Assembly: GCF_006546835.1 (NCBI RefSeq) | Contig: NZ_VICB01000026.1 | Location: 1-57,444 of the forward strand | Origin: Actinomyces johnsonii | Lineage (GTDB): Bacteria; Actinomycetota; Actinomycetes; Actinomycetales; Actinomycetaceae | Length of the DNA: 57,444 nt | Direction: 5' to 3' | In this document: positions 54,251-57,444 of the stretch, one piece after another | Layout: the number at the start of each line of letters is the position of its first letter | Numbering within the stretch: the stretch's first letter is position 1 | Translations under genes and position numbers: made by a program | The notes under the pieces: generated by a model | The model's input: only the letters and a program-made list of their open reading frames with translations | Database searches by the model: none | What the model was told of the DNA's origin: nothing

Positions 54251-54693
54251 GCGATCACATGGAACCGGGAGCGAGCGGCGAGAAGAGCGCTGAGTCCGCC
54301 AAGGCTCCCAAGACGGCCGAGACGGCGACCGGAACCCGGGACTGCTCCTGCGCCGAGGCCCGCGCCCACCTGGAGGCCTTCCTCGACCGGGAGTGCACCG
54401 CCGACCTCACCGAGCGCCTCGCCCAGCACGTGGCCGCCTGCCCGTACTGCTCGCGCATCGCCGACGCCGAGACCCACCTGCGCGAGATCCTGCGCTCGCG
54501 CTGCGCCGAGCAGGCCCCTCCCGAGCTGCGCGCCCGGGTTCTGGGTCGCCTGTCGACGCTGCGGGCCACCGAGGTGAGCGTGACGACGACGTCGACGACC
54601 CGGTCTGCGACGACGACCTCCTCCGGGCGGGTCGTGCGCGTCGTGGAGTCCCGCGTCGAGTCCTCACGAACCATTCGCGTGGAGGGTGACTGA
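54247..54693 (+). CDS. rsrA: Zinc anti-sigma factor RsrA/RshA
   Basis: 148-residue zinc-binding anti-sigma factor that holds SigR until oxidation releases it. Redox motif: C33/C35 ([11 protein letters not shown]) and H61-x3-C65-x2-C68 (HVAACPYC), the ZAS pattern; C86 follows. The N-terminal 30 residues and the Thr/Ser/Arg-rich 50-residue tail are extra to the family core. It overlaps sigR by four bases, the usual arrangement for coupled production. Confidence 0.92.
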   Translation: MSDHMEPGASGEKSAESAKAPKTAETATGTRDCSCAEARAHLEAFLDRECTADLTERLAQHVAACPYCSRIADAETHLREILRSRCAEQAPPELRARVLGRLSTLRATEVSVTTTSTTRSATTTSSGRVVRVVESRVESSRTIRVEGD

Positions 54694-54877
54694 GACGTTT
54701 CGTCCCGAGGTCCGGTTCTATCCGTTCGTGGTCGGTGCCGAGTCGCCCGCAGCGGTGTGTGGTCGCCTTCACCGGTGAATGCATGGCATGAGACTGGCCG
54801 GGCCAACTCGCCTTGTGCGACAATCGGCGGCGTTCCGTGCCCCCTCGTGGGGCAAGTCCAGACACGAGGAGGCAGTC

Positions 54878-54952
54878 ATGAGCAAGCGCGGTCGTAAGCG
54901 TCGTGCACGTGCGAAGTCCAGCGCCAACCACGGCAAGCGCCCCAACGCCTGA
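54878..54952 (+). CDS. Ribosomal protein bL37 (24 residues)
   Basis: Tiny basic protein MSKRGRKRRARAKSSANHGK then RPNA, preceded by GAGGAGG seven bases upstream. This matches the actinobacterial 50S protein bL37 seen in mycobacterial ribosomes. Too short for usual gene callers. A terminator at 54992-55028 follows. It is often found next to sigR-rsrA in actinobacteria, as here (184 bases downstream of rsrA). Confidence 0.85.
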   Translation: MSKRGRKRRARAKSSANHGKRPNA

Positions 54953-54991
54953 GCCGGGTAGCGCGCTGAGCGCAACGCCCTGAGACATAAC

Positions 54992-55028
54992 ACGTCGGCC
55001 GGTCACCACCGTGGTGACCGGCCGACGT
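54992..55028 (+). terminator. Terminator after bL37
   Basis: 18-base arms (54992-55009 and 55011-55028) form a near-continuous palindrome, so the tip would open to a short loop. Downstream is CTGTTGTCCCCC. It closes the sigR-rsrA-bL37 region ahead of the GntR gene. Confidence 0.65.
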
Positions 55029-55079
55029 CTGTTGTCCCCCTATACTCCTTGCGAAACGGTGTTGTGAACGGGAGCGCTC

Positions 55080-55814
55080 ATGCCAGCAGGCGAAATCGGT
55101 GAGGAGCAAATCCAACCGCGTTATCAGGAGATCGGGGAATGGCTCGTAGAGGAGTGCTCCCGACTGCCTGCGGGGACCTTGCTGCCGTCGGAGTCCCAGC
55201 TGGCAACTAAGTTCAACGTCAGCAGGATGACGGCCCGCCACGCGCTCGAGAAGCTGCGCGAGAGCGGGAAGATCGAGCGGCGCCGTGGTGTCGGCAGTTT
55301 CGTCGCTGACCCCCAGCTGCACCGCAGAGAGGCTGTGCTGCGCTCCTTCACCGAGGAGATCGCAGCACGGGGCATGGTCGCCAGCTCGATTGTTCTCGAT
55401 ATGAGCCTGGTGGTTCGCCCCTCTGAAGCGAGAGAACTCGGGCTGGACCCCAAGTCGACCTTGATCGCTATTGACCGGATCCGTTGCGCTGACGGTGTCC
55501 CAGTGGCCAGGGAACGCGTTCACCTCTCGGAGGAGAAGTATCGAGCGGTCCTAGACCGGGACCTGTCCGCCGGGTCGTTGCACGCCGCTCTGCTCGATCT
55601 CGGTGCGACGCTGGCCCAAACCCGTGGTGTGGTCACTGCTCGGCTGGCGACGTCGGAGGAGTGCAACCTGCTGCAGGTAGAAGCCCCTGCCGCACTGCTC
55701 GTTGAGACACGAACGGTCTCGGACAGCAATGGCGTCCCGGTTGAAAACACCGAGACGGCGTATCTCGGTACCCGGTGGGCGATCGACACCCTTGGTGCCG
55801 TGACGCCGCGCTGA
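55080..55814 (+). CDS. GntR/HutC-family transcription regulator (UTRA domain)
   Basis: 244-residue regulator. Winged helix at about 10-75: IGEWLVEECSRLPAGTLLPS then ESQLATKFNVSRMTARHALE with the GVGSFV wing. A UTRA sensor domain fills 90-240, with EEIAARGMVASSIVLDM and the ending GVPVENTETAYLGTRWAI. Such proteins sense sugar phosphates or nucleoside-related ligands. It precedes deoC and a transketolase-like gene; palindromes in the 336-base gap are likely operators, so control of deoxyribose or pentose use is the reasonable guess. Confidence 0.85.
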   Translation: MPAGEIGEEQIQPRYQEIGEWLVEECSRLPAGTLLPSESQLATKFNVSRMTARHALEKLRESGKIERRRGVGSFVADPQLHRREAVLRSFTEEIAARGMVASSIVLDMSLVVRPSEARELGLDPKSTLIAIDRIRCADGVPVARERVHLSEEKYRAVLDRDLSAGSLHAALLDLGATLAQTRGVVTARLATSEECNLLQVEAPAALLVETRTVSDSNGVPVENTETAYLGTRWAIDTLGAVTPR

Positions 55815-55870
55815 CGCTCATCTCACGTAACGCCGCCTACCTGGACAGCGCCAAGGAATCGGTCGGTTCA

Positions 55871-55899
55871 GTACAACTGTACTTGCACACGTATATACA
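55871..55899. promoter_or_regulatory. Candidate GntR operator, left cluster
   Basis: Inverted repeat GTACA-AC-TGTAC (55871-55882) followed by CGTATATACA (55890-55899). The second element recurs at 56060-56069. Located 57-85 bases after the GntR stop, upstream of deoC. Confidence 0.4.
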
Positions 55900-56018
55900 T
55901 CGTTGTGAGCGCGCGAGTTTGGGCTTGAAGGTAGGTGTCGCCAGCTCTAGTTGGTGACCGCTGTGAGTTGTCCTGATTGTGCGGTAGCTGTCTGTGCTCT
56001 TGGAGTGAAGGCAGACCG

Positions 56019-56069
56019 TGATGTGATGCACATCATAAAATCCAGCCTGTCGCACATGTCGTATATACA
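56019..56069. promoter_or_regulatory. Palindrome and repeated element upstream of deoC
   Basis: TGATGTG-ATG-CACATCA (56019-56035) is a perfect 7-base inverted repeat next to a TAAAAT (56036-56041) that could be a -10 box. CGTATATACA at 56060-56069 repeats the element at 55890-55899, 170 bases away. These probably form the regulatory region of deoC. Confidence 0.45.
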
Positions 56070-56150
56070 GGTACAGTGGTTGTCGGCGGAGCGAACTGAT
56101 GCTCTGCCGCTCTATGGGCCAGATCAAGACGCAAAGAGAAAGAGGACATC

Positions 56151-56867
56151 ATGCGACCCATCAAGCCGGCCTCTGAGATGACACGAGATGAACTTGCGGC
56201 CTACATCGACTACTCCGTCCTCAAGCCTGAGTTCACTACGCAGGACGTCAAGCGCGAAGCTCGGACTGCCGCTGATCTTCGCTGCAAGACGGTGTGCATC
56301 AACCCGGCCTATATCGAGACGGTTCTCCCCATTGTTGAAGGCACCAACACGGGCATCTGCGTCGTCATCGACTTCCCGTTCGGAACCTCGAGCACACGTT
56401 CAAAGGTCGCTCAGGCCGAAGTTGCTCTCGAGTACCCAATCGAGGACCTTGACATCGTCATGAACTACGGTTGGCTGCGCGATGGTGAGATCGAGAAGGT
56501 CGCTGAGGACATCAGGGCGGTGGTCGATGTTTGCCACGCCAAGGGGGTGATCGTCAAGACTATCTTCGAGACGGATGCGCTCACTGACGACGAAATCCGC
56601 TCCGCAGCCGAGGCGGCAATCGCTGCGGGTAGTGACTACATCAAAACCTCCACTGGCTTCTACACGGGTGCGCCAAAGCACGGTGAACGTACCGGTGCCT
56701 TCGATGAGATGGTTGCGCTGATGCAAGAGTGTGCGGCAGGTCGAGCCAAGGTCAAGGGCTCGGGCTCGATCCGCGACAAAGCCCACTTCCTGCGCCTCAT
56801 TGACATGGGGATCGATCGTATGGGGGTCGGGTATCGGTCGGTGCCGGTAGTGCTCGCGGAAAATTGA
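56151..56867 (+). CDS. deoC: Deoxyribose-phosphate aldolase DeoC
   Basis: 238-residue class I aldolase that splits 2-deoxyribose-5-phosphate into glyceraldehyde-3-phosphate and acetaldehyde. YIKTSTGFYTGAP carries the Schiff-base lysine K165; a second conserved lysine is in VIVKTIFET (K136), and D101 lies in EDLDIVMN. IDFPFGTSSTRSKV replaces the common GFPLG segment, and KGSGSIRDK replaces KASGGI, so this is a divergent branch. AAAGAGG precedes ATG 56151. Context with a GntR regulator and transketolase suits deoxynucleoside or pentose breakdown. Confidence 0.88.
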   Translation: MRPIKPASEMTRDELAAYIDYSVLKPEFTTQDVKREARTAADLRCKTVCINPAYIETVLPIVEGTNTGICVVIDFPFGTSSTRSKVAQAEVALEYPIEDLDIVMNYGWLRDGEIEKVAEDIRAVVDVCHAKGVIVKTIFETDALTDDEIRSAAEAAIAAGSDYIKTSTGFYTGAPKHGERTGAFDEMVALMQECAAGRAKVKGSGSIRDKAHFLRLIDMGIDRMGVGYRSVPVVLAEN

Positions 56868-56904
56868 ATGGGGGAGTTGGGAGCCGACGTGCGGTGCGCC
56901 CGAA

Positions 56905-57240
56905 ATGCGGTGGCAAATGAGGGCTGCACGGCATGCTTCAGTTCCTCGACGCGTCGTCCAGCTGCTCGAACTGACGGTGGCGGTGATCCACAACTTCACA
57001 CAGATCTGTTTCATTCTCGAAGGGATGATAGTTCTTGCACTGGTCCTCACTGGATTCCAGTTTTCGCTGGGCGTCGTCGCCTTGGGTACCATCATCATGG
57101 GGTTCTTTATTGGGCCTATTGTCAACTTCTTCAACAACTCGATTTCCAACCACCTAGTAGGGATATCTGGAGATATCTTCGAGCAGACTGAAGTCGTAGA
57201 TTCGATTGTGTCCAATGATGTGCATGTCACGGTTGCCTGA
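56905..57240 (+). pseudogene. C-terminal fragment of a YczE/YitT-like membrane protein
   Basis: The frame 56905-57240 encodes two strongly hydrophobic segments, CFILEGMIVLALVLTGFQFS and VVALGTIIMGFFIGPIVNFF, and the end NNSISNHLVGI. This resembles the C-terminal part of YczE/YyaS/YitT-type membrane proteins. The preceding 30 residues are unlike a natural N-terminus, and the frame stays open into deoC, so it looks like a remnant or an unusual short gene. Confidence in the family is modest. Confidence 0.4.
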
Positions 57241-57285
57241 GATGGTGATGTGCGAAACTAGCGCGATGTGAAATCGACCATCGAA

Positions 57286-57323
57286 GGCTGTCGCAGGATT
57301 CCTGAGAGAATCCTGCGACAGCC
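57286..57323 (+). terminator. Strong hairpin terminator before the transketolase-like gene
   Basis: Perfect 16-base arms GGCTGTCGCAGGATTC (57286-57301 and complement 57308-57323) around a 6-base loop, followed by an AT-rich stretch with TTATCTTGTT. It separates the deoC region from the gene at 57369. Confidence 0.75.
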
Positions 57324-57368
57324 AGCATCATTATCTTGTTCCCAAGACGTAGTAAGGAGTCTTCAGTT

Positions 57369-57444
57369 ATGAGTGCTGAGCCGCTGCTCACCGATCTCGA
57401 CCGCCGGACGATCGCGGTTTCCAAGGCCCTGGCTGCTGATGCCG
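57369..57444 (+). CDS. Start of a probable transketolase (cut by window edge)
   Basis: Only 25 residues are visible: MSAEPLLTDLDRRTIAVSKA then LAADA, resembling the transketolase N-terminus before its GHPGTA motif. AAGGAG lies nine bases before ATG 57369. The deoC context supports pentose phosphate metabolism. With so little sequence the identity is tentative. Confidence 0.45.
   Translation, partial: MSAEPLLTDLDRRTIAVSKALAADA

Overview
The window is very GC-rich over most of its length and carries several actinobacterial hallmarks: a SigR/RsrA-type redox sigma and zinc anti-sigma pair, a 24-residue bL37 ribosomal protein gene, an IdeR/DtxR-like iron box, a monomeric isocitrate dehydrogenase and a MoeZ (MoeB plus rhodanese) protein. 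Gene content (nitrate reductase, molybdenum cofactor genes, copper nitrite reductase, siderophore uptake) fits an oral Actinomyces-like chromosome. The genus is an inference. No rRNA or tRNA gene and no CRISPR array was seen.

Layout. 0-5.6 kb: two tandem paralogous NB-ARC/STAND ATPases with long TPR arrays, the first cut by the window edge. 5.8-12 kb: uppP, a histidinol-phosphatase-like hisN, a TetR-like/flavodoxin-fold fusion ORF, an acetyltransferase, a second flavodoxin-fold oxidoreductase and a zinc alcohol dehydrogenase. 12.3-16.6 kb: a divergent iron-siderophore ABC uptake locus. 16.6-22.2 kb: an accessory island of lower GC, bounded by a dead IS3-type orfA and dead ISAs1-type transposase pieces. 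It encloses five overlapping genes: PP-loop ATPase, class-V PLP enzyme, EamA exporter, Nudix hydrolase and HAD phosphatase. 22.2-35.4 kb: a long minus-strand run narK-narGHJI-modA-modBC-moeZ. 35.7-41.3 kb: the rest of the molybdenum cofactor pathway (mog/moaB, mobA, moaC, moeA, moaE, moaD, moaA). 41.3-47 kb: a DUF2249 protein, two NnrS-like multi-heme-type membrane proteins translationally coupled to a three-cupredoxin NirK, and a COG2345/SufR-like regulator with spaced cysteines. 47-54.7 kb: an acetyltransferase, rsgA, aroA, icd, a DoxX protein and sigR-rsrA. 54.9-57.4 kb: bL37, a GntR regulator, deoC and the start of what is probably transketolase.

How the parts work together. The 22-46 kb block is a nitrate module: NarK exchanges nitrate and nitrite, NarGHI reduces nitrate at the membrane, ModABC brings in molybdate, the Moa/Moe/Mog/Mob proteins build the Mo cofactor, and NirK would carry nitrite on to nitric oxide. 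No NO reductase lies in the window.

The most unusual locus is the five-gene island operon at 16.98-21.04 kb. An ATP-dependent PP-loop enzyme beside a cysteine-desulfurase-like PLP enzyme, followed by an exporter and two phosphate-removing enzymes, resembles the logic of thionucleotide antimetabolite synthesis (compare 6-thioguanine in Erwinia). This is the best candidate here for an undescribed system.
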